NCBI RefSeq assembly: GCF_002368295.1 | Contig: NZ_AP018248.1 | Location: 2,229,977-2,293,976 of the forward strand | DNA: 64,000 bases | Reading direction: 5' to 3' | DNA from: Tolypothrix tenuis PCC 7101 | GTDB taxonomy: Bacteria; Cyanobacteriota; Cyanobacteriia; Cyanobacteriales; Nostocaceae | Shown here: in pieces, positions 25,892 to 34,403 of the stretch | Layout of the letters: each line of letters opens with the position of its first letter | How positions within the stretch are numbered: the first letter of the stretch is position 1 | Notes under the pieces: generated by a model | Told to the model about the DNA's origin: nothing | Seen by the model: the letters and a program-made list of their open reading frames with translations, nothing else | Database searches by the model: none | Position numbers and translations under genes: made by a program

Positions 25892-28021
25892 TTATGGTTT
25901 ACCAACCAATTCCCTAAAGGCTGGCTCACGTGCGATATCATCAAAATCGATATCTGTCGCCGCTTCTTCTTGATATCGCGGATTTAATCTAATTGCTTGG
26001 CGGAGATTATCTACAGCAAATTCTACATTTCTTTGGAATGCATAACAGGTGGCTTTATTGTAATAAGCACTGGCATAATCTGGTTTCAATTCTAATGCTT
26101 GATCAAAAGAGGCGATCGCTTCGTCATCTCTTCCCAGCCTTACCAAACAATAACCGCGTTTATCCCAAACTTTCGGCGCTGGTTTAATTTCGATGGCTTT
26201 GTCAAAAGATGCGATCGCTTCGTCGTATTCTTCTAATTCAATCAAGGCTAAACCGCGATTCATCCAAGCTACTGGATCGTCGGGCTTGACTTTGGTGGCT
26301 TGATTAAAGGAGACAAAAGCCTGTTGATGTTTGCGTAAGTTTCCAAAGGCGACACCGCGATCGCACCAAGCTTGGTGATATTCGGGATTGATTTTTAAAG
26401 CTGTATCATAGGATGCGATCGCATCTTGATAGCGTTTCAACCTAGCGAGAGTTAAACCTTGTTTAAACCAAGCTACGGGATTACTCGGCTGGATTTTCAC
26501 TGCTTGCTGATAAAGTGCGATCGCATCTTCATAGCGCTTTTCATTAAACAGCACATCTCCCTCGGCAATATATTCCTCAACGGATTCTGCTGCTGGCGGC
26601 GGTTCTGGAATTTCTTCCTCAATTTCCGGTGCAATTTCCTCTGGAATTATTGGCTGCCTAATTTCTGTTAGTTCTTCTACAATGGAATCTTTCCGTTGTT
26701 GTGCATCTAATTGCAACTCGGAAAGTTGCGAGACAAAGTTCCTTTCTAATTCTTCTAGTTTTCCTAAAATCAGAATTTTCTGTTCTTGAGCATTTAATTG
26801 TAATTCCGAGAATTGCGAAGTAAATTCCGAACCAGAATTTTCTAAGTTTTCAATAATCAGCGCTTTTTGATTTTCCGCATCTGCTTGTAATTGGGCTAAT
26901 TTATTCGCAAACTCTAATTGCAATTTTTGTAAATCTGCAAAAATCTGCTCTTTCTGTTGGGCAATCTCCGCCTGTAATCCCGATACTTGAGATTTTAAGG
27001 AATTTTCTAATTCTGTAATATTAGCGAGAGTTATATCTATATTTTGTTGAGAATTGACCTGTAACTCTGATAGTTGAGATTTTAATAAATTCTCTAATTC
27101 TGTAATATTAGCTAAAGTTGCATCTTTATGCTGTTGAGCATCTGTTTGCAATCCTGATATTTGTTGAGTAAAATCTGTTTGTAAATTACCTAAACTCTCA
27201 ACAACTGTATCCTTTTCCCTTTGCGTATCAGATTGCAATCCCGATAAATAAGAATTAAATTCCGAGCGAGATTTTTCTAGACTTTCAATAATAATATCTT
27301 TTCGTTGTTCTGCCCTTAGTACCAGTGTAGATAATTGCTCTGCTAAATCAGATTCTATTTTCCCTAAATTCCCCACAGCATCAGATTGCCATTGCGCTAC
27401 TTGAGCAGTAATCTCTGAATCTAAATTTGCTAATTTATTTTGAATAATATTAATTTCTGAGTCTATTTGATTGAGGATACTTTCTTTTTTACCCACAAAC
27501 TCAGATGTAATTAAAGATATATTTTCTTGTTCAGCTTTCAGCCTTTGTTGCAGAGTTTCCGTCTCTTTGCTTAACTCTTCAGTAATTTTTTTAACTTCTT
27601 GAATAGCATTTTCCGCTTCTTGCTTCACCAGAGTTAGCTGATTTTGGGAATTTTCTACTCCTTCTAGCTGTGACATAGCTTGAGTGACAATTTCGCGGAT
27701 GGCTACCCGTCGTAACAGCCAAAACAAAGCAATCACCGCTACGGGAAACAAGCTTAATAAAACTAACCAAACGTTAAATAGCATGGTTGTACGACTAAAA
27801 TTCCGCTCAACATCAAATTGGGCTGCATCTCGAATTTGCTTTTCTGCACGCAGTCTAGCTAATTCTTCTCGCTCCTGATTTGATAATACCGGAGCAGGAG
27901 TCACAACTGGGGCTACAGATGCAGGAGTTTGCCCGCTAGCTTGCGGAGACAGCAGCCAGCCAGAGAACAGAATCACGCTTTGTAAAACTAAAGCGTAGGC
28001 GACTGGATTTTTACTCTTCAT
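25892..28021 (-). CDS. Membrane-anchored coiled-coil and TPR protein (709 aa)
   Basis: Start taken at 28021 (MKSKNPVAYALVL), where an AGGA sequence lies about 9 nt upstream. Layout: signal sequence or first helix (about 8-28), a helix at about 80-105 (FNVWLVLLSLFPVAVIALFW), then about 330 residues of coiled coil. The coiled coil is made of related blocks ('ELENSLKSQVSGLQAE', 'QQKEQIFADLQKLQLEF'). A Pro/Glu linker (about 470-500) leads to six TPRs (about 500-690; e.g. YEDAIALYQQAVKIQPSN). It is probably anchored with the TPR end free to bind partners. I know of no defined role. Confidence 0.85.
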   Translation of the reverse strand: MKSKNPVAYALVLQSVILFSGWLLSPQASGQTPASVAPVVTPAPVLSNQEREELARLRAEKQIRDAAQFDVERNFSRTTMLFNVWLVLLSLFPVAVIALFWLLRRVAIREIVTQAMSQLEGVENSQNQLTLVKQEAENAIQEVKKITEELSKETETLQQRLKAEQENISLITSEFVGKKESILNQIDSEINIIQNKLANLDSEITAQVAQWQSDAVGNLGKIESDLAEQLSTLVLRAEQRKDIIIESLEKSRSEFNSYLSGLQSDTQREKDTVVESLGNLQTDFTQQISGLQTDAQQHKDATLANITELENLLKSQLSELQVNSQQNIDITLANITELENSLKSQVSGLQAEIAQQKEQIFADLQKLQLEFANKLAQLQADAENQKALIIENLENSGSEFTSQFSELQLNAQEQKILILGKLEELERNFVSQLSELQLDAQQRKDSIVEELTEIRQPIIPEEIAPEIEEEIPEPPPAAESVEEYIAEGDVLFNEKRYEDAIALYQQAVKIQPSNPVAWFKQGLTLARLKRYQDAIASYDTALKINPEYHQAWCDRGVAFGNLRKHQQAFVSFNQATKVKPDDPVAWMNRGLALIELEEYDEAIASFDKAIEIKPAPKVWDKRGYCLVRLGRDDEAIASFDQALELKPDYASAYYNKATCYAFQRNVEFAVDNLRQAIRLNPRYQEEAATDIDFDDIAREPAFRELVGKP

Positions 28022-28258
28022 CACAACCATCCTATCCCTTGGGCAGTTTTGCCAGCGGCATACTTCTCCAATCTATACCAGAAACTCTGGATTATTAGTC
28101 TGCCACAGTTGTTTTGATAGGCGGGGGAACGGATAAGGGGGAAAGGGTAAGGGGAAAAGGGTAAAGGTTTTAAACCCTAGAATTAACGCAAGTCCAACCC
28201 AGCCATATACTGTACTCTTGCTGCTAAAGCATCCTACATATCAAATATGAGTCCTATA

Positions 28259-28579
28259 TCATTCATTACTCTTTACCTGAATGTTACCTCTCACAAGCTC
28301 AATGCATTGCTGATCTTGGCAAGATTCCATTGTCATTGTTCCATCAGCACGAGCAAAAAACTGAGCGCAAAGTTTGCCTTCGTGGAGATTAATCAAATTA
28401 ATAATTTCTTGAGGAGACTTGCTTAAAAAGTTATAAACATTTAATTGGCAATAGTGACATTTCCGCACATCATTATCACCTTCCATATCTGCCCAACGCA
28501 CCTGACATGGTTCCTGAATAACGATTTCCACATGATTAAGAGACTTAACTGCTTTAAATCTCCTTTCTTTCTTAGACAT
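28259..28579 (-). CDS. Conserved Cys-rich hypothetical protein (106 aa)
   Basis: A small cytosolic protein with a motif pattern seen in a widespread bacterial family: CQVRWADMEGDNDVRKCHYC, then QLNVYNF, a helix, then LCAQFFARADGTMT and SCQDQQC. The spaced cysteines (C-x-C-x2-C and later C) suggest metal or disulfide binding. No function is established that I know of. A degenerate second copy of its N-terminus with a stop codon lies at 31201-31279. Confidence 0.75.
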   Translation of the reverse strand: MSKKERRFKAVKSLNHVEIVIQEPCQVRWADMEGDNDVRKCHYCQLNVYNFLSKSPQEIINLINLHEGKLCAQFFARADGTMTMESCQDQQCIELVRGNIQVKSNE

Positions 28580-28901
28580 ATTGAAATTTATCCCAACCTT
28601 AACTTTCTCAATCGTATAAAATCCATATTTGATTTGTAGGATGCGTTAGCGATAGCGTAACGCATCTATAGCAATACTTTTCGTACGTTACCTTATAAAA
28701 TTGATATTTGATTTTTGAAATTCACGTAGGATGCATTAGCAGCGAGAGTACGGCATATACCATGCAAGTTTACCGAGCAATTATTCATTTCTTAATTATT
28801 TCTTCAGATTCTCGGCTAAAAAATCGCCGCCAAAATTCCGAATTACCACCAACCTCTGCTGTATCTTTCCTCAAAGGTGATATTGACTAGCAAAACGAGA
28901 C
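28580..28901. other. Gene-free spacer with palindromic repeat 28640-28666
   Basis: Holds the palindromic repeat GATGCGTTA-gcgatagcg-TAACGCATC (28640-28666) and a related 'taggatgcattagcagcga' copy at 28727. Any alpha-amylase promoter must lie here; I could not place it. Confidence 0.5.
28640..28666. repeat. 27-bp palindromic repeat, orientation 1
   Basis: Arms GATGCGTTA and TAACGCATC. The whole 27 bp is the exact reverse complement of 31330-31356. Confidence 0.7.
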
Positions 28902-30380
28902 ATGGCAAAGATTAACGGCACAATGATGCAATATTTCCACTGGTACACCCCTAATGATGGGAACTTGTGGAGCAAAGTTGAAGTTTCAGCGCCAGAATTA
29001 GCACAAGCAGGTTTTACAGCCCTATGGTTACCACCCGCTTATAAAGGATTTGCTGGTGCAAATGATGTGGGTTATGGTGTTTACGACTTATTTGATTTAG
29101 GTGAATTCGATCAGAAAGATTCTGTTCGGACGAAATACGGTACGCGTCAGCAATATCTTGATGCGGTTAAATCTTTACAAAAACATGGACTGCAAGTGTA
29201 TGCAGACGCAGTGTTAAATCATAAAATGGGTGGCGATCGCACAGAAACACCCAAAGCCACGCCTTTTTCTCAAGACGATCGCCTCAATCCTAAAGGTGGA
29301 TTGCAAGAAATTAAGACCTACTCTTATTATGATTTCCCAGGCAGAAAAGGCAAATACTCTAACTTTGAGTGGCACTGGTGGCATTTTGACGCTGTTGATT
29401 ATAACGAATATAACCCAGGCGATCGCAGCACAATTTATTTACTCGAAGGCAAAAAATTTGATGACTACGTAGCCTTAGAAAAAGGCAACTTTGCCTACTT
29501 GATGGGTAGCGATTTGGATTTCCAAAATGATTGGGTACGTGGTGAAATCACTTACTGGGGTAAATGGTATCTTGACACCACAAAGGTTGATGGTTTCCGT
29601 TTGGATGCGATCAAACATATTTCCTCATGGTTCTTTCCAGAATGGATTGATGAACTAGAACGCCATGTTGGCAAAGATTTATTTATTGTCGGGGAATATT
29701 GGTATAACGATATCAATACTCTGCTTTGGTATGTTGATAAAGTTGGTGGTAAGATGTCAGTTTTTGACGTACCACTACATTACAACTTCCATCAAGCCAG
29801 TAAATCTGGAGGCAATTATGATATGCGCCGGATTTTAGATGGCACAATGATGCAGAAACGTCCTACCCATGCTGTCACCTTTGTTGAGAATCATGATTCT
29901 CAACCTTTACAAGCATTAGAATCTGTAGTTGAACCTTGGTTTAAACCGCTAGCATACGCCATTATTTTGCTGCGAGAAGAAGGTTATCCTTGCGTCTTTC
30001 ATGCTGATTACTACGGCGCAGAATATGAAGATAAGGGAAGAGATGGCAATCGCTATAAAATTTTTATGCCCTCTCACCGTTGGATTCTTGATAAGTTACT
30101 TTATGCACGTCAGCATTATGCTTATGGGCCACAATACAATTATTTTGACCATTGGAATACTATTGGCTGGACAAGATTAGGTGATGAAGATCATCCCAAA
30201 GCAATGGCTGTAATTATGAGTGATGGTGCAGAAGGTAATAAATGGATGGAAGTTGGTAAACCCAATACTAAATTTATCGATTTAACAGAACATATCAAAG
30301 AACCTGTATACACCAATGATTCAGGTTGGGCTGAATTCCGTTGCTTAGGCGGTTCAGTATCAGTTTGGGTACAAGAATAA
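28902..30380 (+). CDS. Cytosolic alpha-amylase (GH13)
   Basis: A 492-residue enzyme without a signal peptide, predicted to hydrolyse alpha-1,4-glucans such as glycogen in the cytosol. GH13 conserved regions in order: YADAVLNHKMGGD (region I), DGFRLDAIKHI (region II, nucleophile D235), VGEYWYND (region III, acid/base E265) and FVENHDSQPLQALE (region IV, D332). The N-terminus NGTMMQYFHWYTPNDG and the length match the bacterial AmyS/AmyA-type cytosolic amylases. A strong terminator follows at 30462-30503. Confidence 0.96.
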   Translation: MAKINGTMMQYFHWYTPNDGNLWSKVEVSAPELAQAGFTALWLPPAYKGFAGANDVGYGVYDLFDLGEFDQKDSVRTKYGTRQQYLDAVKSLQKHGLQVYADAVLNHKMGGDRTETPKATPFSQDDRLNPKGGLQEIKTYSYYDFPGRKGKYSNFEWHWWHFDAVDYNEYNPGDRSTIYLLEGKKFDDYVALEKGNFAYLMGSDLDFQNDWVRGEITYWGKWYLDTTKVDGFRLDAIKHISSWFFPEWIDELERHVGKDLFIVGEYWYNDINTLLWYVDKVGGKMSVFDVPLHYNFHQASKSGGNYDMRRILDGTMMQKRPTHAVTFVENHDSQPLQALESVVEPWFKPLAYAIILLREEGYPCVFHADYYGAEYEDKGRDGNRYKIFMPSHRWILDKLLYARQHYAYGPQYNYFDHWNTIGWTRLGDEDHPKAMAVIMSDGAEGNKWMEVGKPNTKFIDLTEHIKEPVYTNDSGWAEFRCLGGSVSVWVQE

Positions 30381-30461
30381 ATCTAACTAACTCATATCTT
30401 GCGAAAATTTGGAGATTAATGTCTAAAAATTAGCTGCTGAGATTCCAAATAACCTCTTTTT

Positions 30462-30503
30462 AAGGTAAATTGTTTCACTAGCGTGAAATGATTTACCTTT
30501 TTT
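30462..30503 (+). terminator. Intrinsic terminator after the alpha-amylase gene
   Basis: Long stem AAGGTAAAT..TTTCA (30462-30477) paired with TGAAA..ATTTACCTT (30484-30499), a 6-nt loop, and a T6 run at 30498-30503. Confidence 0.85.
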
Positions 30504-30531
30504 AAATAAGGCACAAGTAGCAAGCTTGAAG

Positions 30532-31011
30532 ATGAAAAAACTATCTCTGATTCTCCCCTTAGCTATTTTAACTTTTGGTAGCATAGCTGTTAAAAGCCAA
30601 GACACATCACCAAATACTTACACCCAATCTGTCACCCGTGAAGTTTTAGCTAACGGTTATCCGACTCAAGATAAAAAGCAAATTCTTGAACTTGTGCGTT
30701 ACACAATTGCACCCAAAACTAAACTCCCGATTCATATCCATCCGGGAATGCAAATTGAACGAGTAGAGTCAGGAACTTTAACTTATACGGTTGTGGATGG
30801 AGAAGCTAAAATCACGAAAGCTAATGGTACAGAAGTGATTCTCAAAAAAGGGAAAACTATAGATATTACAGTAGGTGATGCTTTGGTTGAACCTGGCGGT
30901 ATGGTTCATTATGGAGAAAACAAAACAAACAGTCCGGTTATTCTGTTATCTGCTTCTTTATTTGATGCAAAGCAACCAAAATCGATTTTAATCAATCCGC
31001 AAAATAAATAA
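30532..31011 (+). CDS. Exported cupin-domain protein
   Basis: A 159-residue protein from ATG 30532 (a TTG at 30526 would add two residues). It has a signal peptide (LSLILPLAILTFGSIAV) and a single cupin barrel. Cupin motif 1 is seen as PIHIHPGMQIERVESGTLTY (metal ligands H, H and the Glu in ERVESG). Motif 2 is weaker: ALVEPGGMVHYGENK. It is periplasmic or external; substrate unknown. It starts 29 bp after the amylase terminator, so it needs its own promoter, or reads through. Confidence 0.85.
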   Translation: MKKLSLILPLAILTFGSIAVKSQDTSPNTYTQSVTREVLANGYPTQDKKQILELVRYTIAPKTKLPIHIHPGMQIERVESGTLTYTVVDGEAKITKANGTEVILKKGKTIDITVGDALVEPGGMVHYGENKTNSPVILLSASLFDAKQPKSILINPQNK

Positions 31012-31200
31012 TAAGCTGTTAAGCATTTAATTTGCACATTGAGACTGCAAGGGGGCAGGGAGCAGGGAGCAAGGGAGAGGGTTTGCAGCTTTTACCAGCA
31101 TAAACAATGATGCAATTTAAATGACGATTAGCTTATTATAGGAATCCGCTTTAGTTTCTGAAATTATTTTTCTCATGCGGTAACAATAAGCCGTAACCCA

Positions 31201-31279
31201 CCTGACATAGTTCCTAAATCATAATTTCCACAATATCAAGAGATTTAACTGCTTTAAATCTCCTTGCTTTCTTAGACAT
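31201..31279 (-). pseudogene. Truncated, stop-containing copy of the 28259-28579 gene
   Basis: Reading leftward from ATG 31279 gives MSKKARRFKAVKSLDIVEIM-I, then a TAG where the intact paralogue has CAG (Gln 22), then ELCQ. Fourteen of the first 15 residues equal the intact protein at 28579. Homology ends after the Cys-Gln codons at about 31201. The upstream bases (to about 31320) also match the intact gene's upstream region. Confidence 0.8.
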
Positions 31280-31329
31280 ATTTAAAGTCATCCCAACCAT
31301 ATCTTTCTCCATCTTATAAATTCACGTAG

Positions 31330-31356
31330 GATGCGTTACGCTATCGCTAACGCATC
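31330..31356. repeat. 27-bp palindromic repeat, orientation 2
   Basis: Exact reverse complement of 28640-28666, located just upstream of the pseudogene, as the first copy is upstream of the intact gene. Confidence 0.7.
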
Positions 31357-31705
31357 TACTACTTTCAAGTTAGTGGGGGCGGAAATTACTACTCTTGAAT
31401 CCAGTAATATCCGCTCATTGAAAATGAGAATATATCAACTCCGATTTTAAAATAGAGTTATGCGAACTCAAGATATCAACAGCTATTTTAGAAAAATCTT
31501 GTTAAAACACCAGCAAATAGCTCAAACAGCATAATAGAAAATTTCGCTACAGTTTCATACTGCTAGAGCTTGCACAAATTACCCATCATTTTCTGAATTG
31601 GGAGCAATTTAATTGTTTTAGCAGAGAATGCCTCTAACTTATTCGTAATAGCTAATTGCAAATATCAATCACAACAGATAACGCACAGCGATATTGCAGC
31701 ATACT

Positions 31706-32764
31706 ATGACAGACTTGATATCAAAAGCAGACTCATCAACACCAGCAGCAAAGTTGTGGATACCTGAACAAGTGATGTTTACTCCTGCTGCTTTAAATGA
31801 ACCTTGGGGACAGAAGATTTTTGAGCGCCTGCAGTCACTTAATTTGCCTATAAAAGAGTTAACTAGTAATCGCTTAACTGGCTTGCGGGGAGAAAATGAA
31901 CGCGAGACTTACAATATTGCCAAGCGTACCCTTGCAATTGTGACTGCACCACCTAGCCAATTCAAGCTGAGTCCTATCCCGCCATCTGCTGATTGGCAAT
32001 TTCACATTGCTGAGGGTTGCCCAGCACACTGTCAATATTGTTACTTGGCAGGTAGTTTATCAGGCCCCCCTGTAATTCGCACTTATGCGAACTTACCGCA
32101 AATATTAGAGAATTTAAGTAATTACGAAAAACCAGAAAAACTCACAACTTATGAAGTTAGTTGCTATACTGACCCCCTAGGTATTGAGCATTTAACAGGT
32201 AGCTTGGCAGAATGTATTCGTTACTTTGGTACTCGTAGCAATGCAAATTTACGCTGGGTATCAAAGTTTGACGCGGTAGATAGCTTACTCAATTTACCTC
32301 ACAATGGTCACACTCAATGCCGAATCAGCGTCAATGCGGCACCAATTTCGGGTAGATTTGAAGGTGGTACGGCATCTGTAGCATCAAGGCTGAAAGCTTT
32401 GCGGAAGTTAGCTGACAGTGGCTATCAGGTAGGATTGGTAATTGCGCCAATTATGCCTATAGATGATTGGCAAATACAATACAGTCGCTTATTTGACTTG
32501 ATTAGCGAAGCACTAGATTACAACTGTGCATTAACTTTTGAGCTAATTTCACATCGCTTTACACCAGGCTCAAAAGAAGTTTTGCAATCTTGGTATCCGC
32601 ACTCCAAATTAGACATGGATGAAGAAAAACGCCGGATCAAGCGCAATAAGTTTGGCGGGATTAAGTATGTTTATGATGCTGACACAAACAATTCCATGAA
32701 ACAGTTTTTTGAAGCAGAGATTCAAAATCGCTTTCCAAATGCGAATATTTTATATTGGACGTAA
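31706..32764 (+). CDS. Spore photoproduct lyase-like radical SAM protein
   Basis: A 352-residue protein from ATG 31706. The radical-SAM cluster motif C-x3-C-x2-C is at C105, C109, C112 (GCPAHCQYCYLAG), with Tyr 113 next. SCYTDPLGIEHLTGSL (C153) resembles the position of the H-atom-donor Cys known in SplB, and HRFTPGSK lies downstream. SplB repairs the 5-thyminyl-dihydrothymine UV photoproduct in spores; relatives in non-sporulating bacteria exist and are usually annotated by similarity only. True repair of that lesion here is unproven. Gene-free DNA on both sides suggests it is monocistronic. Confidence 0.8.
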   Translation: MTDLISKADSSTPAAKLWIPEQVMFTPAALNEPWGQKIFERLQSLNLPIKELTSNRLTGLRGENERETYNIAKRTLAIVTAPPSQFKLSPIPPSADWQFHIAEGCPAHCQYCYLAGSLSGPPVIRTYANLPQILENLSNYEKPEKLTTYEVSCYTDPLGIEHLTGSLAECIRYFGTRSNANLRWVSKFDAVDSLLNLPHNGHTQCRISVNAAPISGRFEGGTASVASRLKALRKLADSGYQVGLVIAPIMPIDDWQIQYSRLFDLISEALDYNCALTFELISHRFTPGSKEVLQSWYPHSKLDMDEEKRRIKRNKFGGIKYVYDADTNNSMKQFFEAEIQNRFPNANILYWT

Positions 32765-32790
32765 TTGAATTCAATTGTTGTCATTGTCTA

Positions 32791-32964
32791 AGAGGATGTT
32801 TGAAAAGTCTGTAGTAGTGTATCAAATATTTTTTACCCCACCCTAGCCCTCCCCTTGGAAAGGGGAGGGAACTGGATTTTCCGGTCTCCCCCCTTGACAA
32901 GGGGGGATTAAGGGGGGTAACAGTGCAATTAAAATCACAGGGAAAAACTTTTCAAACAACCTCT
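32791..32964. mobile_element. MITE-like element, 174 bp with 18-bp inverted ends
   Basis: Ends AGAGGATGTTTGAAAAGT (32791-32808) and, inverted, AGAGGTTGTTTGAAAAGT (32947-32964): 17 of 18 match. The interior carries G/C-rich repeats (ctccccttggaaaggggagg; ccccccttgacaagggggg). No coding capacity; an unambiguous target duplication was not found. Confidence 0.75.
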
Positions 32965-33060
32965 AATACTAAATTAAATAATGTTTGCGACACATCAATA
33001 TATTCTAAGGGCAAGGCATTGCCTTGCCCTTAGAATTATCTGTACCAACTTGTAATCTGC
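32965..33060. repeat. Second dispersed element abutting the MITE (tttgcgacacatcaatatattct family)
   Basis: Starts at the MITE edge with aatactaaattaaataatg, then tgcgacacatcaatatattc and an inverted pair gggcaaggca/tgccttgccc (about 33009-33030). Relatives in reverse orientation lie at 44688-44791 and 47511-47562. Confidence 0.65.
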
Positions 33061-33097
33061 TGTATTACAATAACACTGCCTGCATAGGCGATCGCTT

Positions 33098-33412
33098 AAA
33101 CTTTAACCCTTAATGGTCAAACTTTAACCCTTAATGGTCAAACTTTAACCCTTAATGGTCAAGGTTTAAGGCTTAATGTTCAAGGTTTAAGGCTTAATGG
33201 TCAAGGTTTAAGGCTTAATGGTCAAGGTTTAAGGCTTAATGGTCAAGGTTTAAGGCTTAATGGTCAAGGTTTAAGGCTTAATGCTCAAGGTTTAAGGCTT
33301 AATGCTCGAGGTTTAAGGCTTAATGCTCAAGGTTTAAGGCTTAATGCTCGAGGTTTAAGGCTTAATGCTCGAGGTTTAAGGCTTAATGGTCAAGGTTTAA
33401 GGCTTAATGTTG
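33098..33412. repeat. Tandem array: 15 units of exactly 21 bp
   Basis: Units 1-3 are aaactttaacccttaatggtc. Units 4-15 are aaggtttaaggcttaatgNtc or gaggtttaaggcttaatgNtc (N mostly g or c). There is no insertion or deletion in 315 bp, and the last unit ends ttg. Only one frame of six is stop-free through the array (ctt aat ggt caa ggt tta agg, LNGQGLR), but it has no start codon and a TAA just before the array. Confidence 0.95.
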
Positions 33413-33619
33413 TAAGAAAACTAAAGTAGACTCAAAATTTTGGGCATTACCTTGCCCCTACAATCTGTGGCATTCTTTTTTAAAGGATATCAGTAGGATG
33501 CGTTAGCAGCGAAAGTACGGCATCTGTTGTAACTCCTGATTTCTTTTTGGCAATTTGGCATCCCAAGTATTTAAACTTGAGTTTCAATAGATAACAACAG
33601 AGAACGACAGCAAGAAGAT

Positions 33620-33743
33620 TGTGTGACAGACGCACCAAAAATCCCTCCTTCTGCTATCGTGGGCCAGTTGTGAGATTGCTGTCACCGCTACATCATGAAC
33701 ACAGCAATCTTGACGGACGAGAACAACTGGCTAGAAATCCCAC
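33620..33743 (+). ncRNA. Strongly folded RNA candidate (could be on either strand)
   Basis: The nested pairing is GTGGG (33659-33663) with CCCAC (33739-33743); CCAGTTGT (33664-33671) with ACAACTGG (33723-33730); and GATTGCTGT (33674-33682) with ACAGCAATC (33701-33709). That is 22 bp of uninterrupted-strand helix over 85 nt. A small hairpin GTGTG-acaga-CGCAC (33621-33635, one G-T pair) precedes it. It resembles structured mobile-element or regulatory RNAs; I cannot name the family. No intrinsic terminator follows directly. Confidence 0.5.
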
Positions 33744-34403
33744 CACAACACATAAAAATACTTGTCGGTTAAAGGGAAAAAGGGGAATGGGAAAAGGGAA
33801 AGAAAAAACCTTTAACCATTAACCTTTAACCTTTTCCCCAAAACCAATTTTGAGTTCAAAATGCTATCCCTTGTAGTATTGCAACGCATACAATCTCAGT
33901 CAAATCAACAATTTACCCTGCTTCTCATCAACAGATATTTTTCTTTACATTTATAACTAATGTCGTGGCTTTACTCATATTAAATTGCTATGGGCAATAT
34001 TGTTTGAGAATGCCTGTTATTAAAGCTTTTGAATTAAAAATTTTAAACTTAAAATGCCAAATTGAGAGCCGAGGCTTTTATTACTTTATTCAAAGTTTTA
34101 TGATTTTTATTTTCAACTGCAATCCCAATCCATCAGCGCAAATGATGAATTAAAAATTACGGAAGCCCAATATCATCTAGGATTGCAGCTTGAAATTTGC
34201 TGACAAATTGCCAAAAATCAATATTAATAGAGATAAATGTTCTTAACCTATTTATAGCTATTATTTATCCAATTGCTATTAGCGCTGAAACCTTAAATTT
34301 GCGTAAATTTTTGGGTTTAGGGCTGCTATACACAATCTAAAATTATTATTCACTGAATATCTCGGAATCTTAGAGGAATCTATCTGCCAGTAGGAGTTAG
34401 CAA
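33744..34403. other. Gene-free A/T-rich stretch before the cyclase gene
   Basis: Contains 'gggaaaagg/aaccttta' purine and pyrimidine runs near 33775-33840 and A/T-rich DNA. Short open frames here look like chance. The promoter of the cyclase gene must lie near its end; none was assigned. Confidence 0.5.

Larger units (their letters stand above)
31012..31705. other. 694-bp stretch without an intact gene
   Basis: Contains a broken copy of a neighbouring gene (31201-31279), a palindromic repeat (31330-31356), and otherwise A/T-rich DNA with no coding frame or clear terminator. The radical SAM gene promoter must be in the distal part. Confidence 0.5.

Noticed and set aside
33098..33412. CRISPR array
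   Set aside because: Units are contiguous 21-bp repeats with no unique spacers, so this is a minisatellite.
33620..33743. Group II intron start (gtgtgac at 33621)
   Set aside because: The start resembles the GTGYG consensus, but no domain V hairpin or reverse transcriptase was found in the next kilobase.
33619..34153. Two small open frames (67 and 62 residues)
   Set aside because: The first lies on the folded RNA candidate; the second is A/T-driven. No coding evidence.
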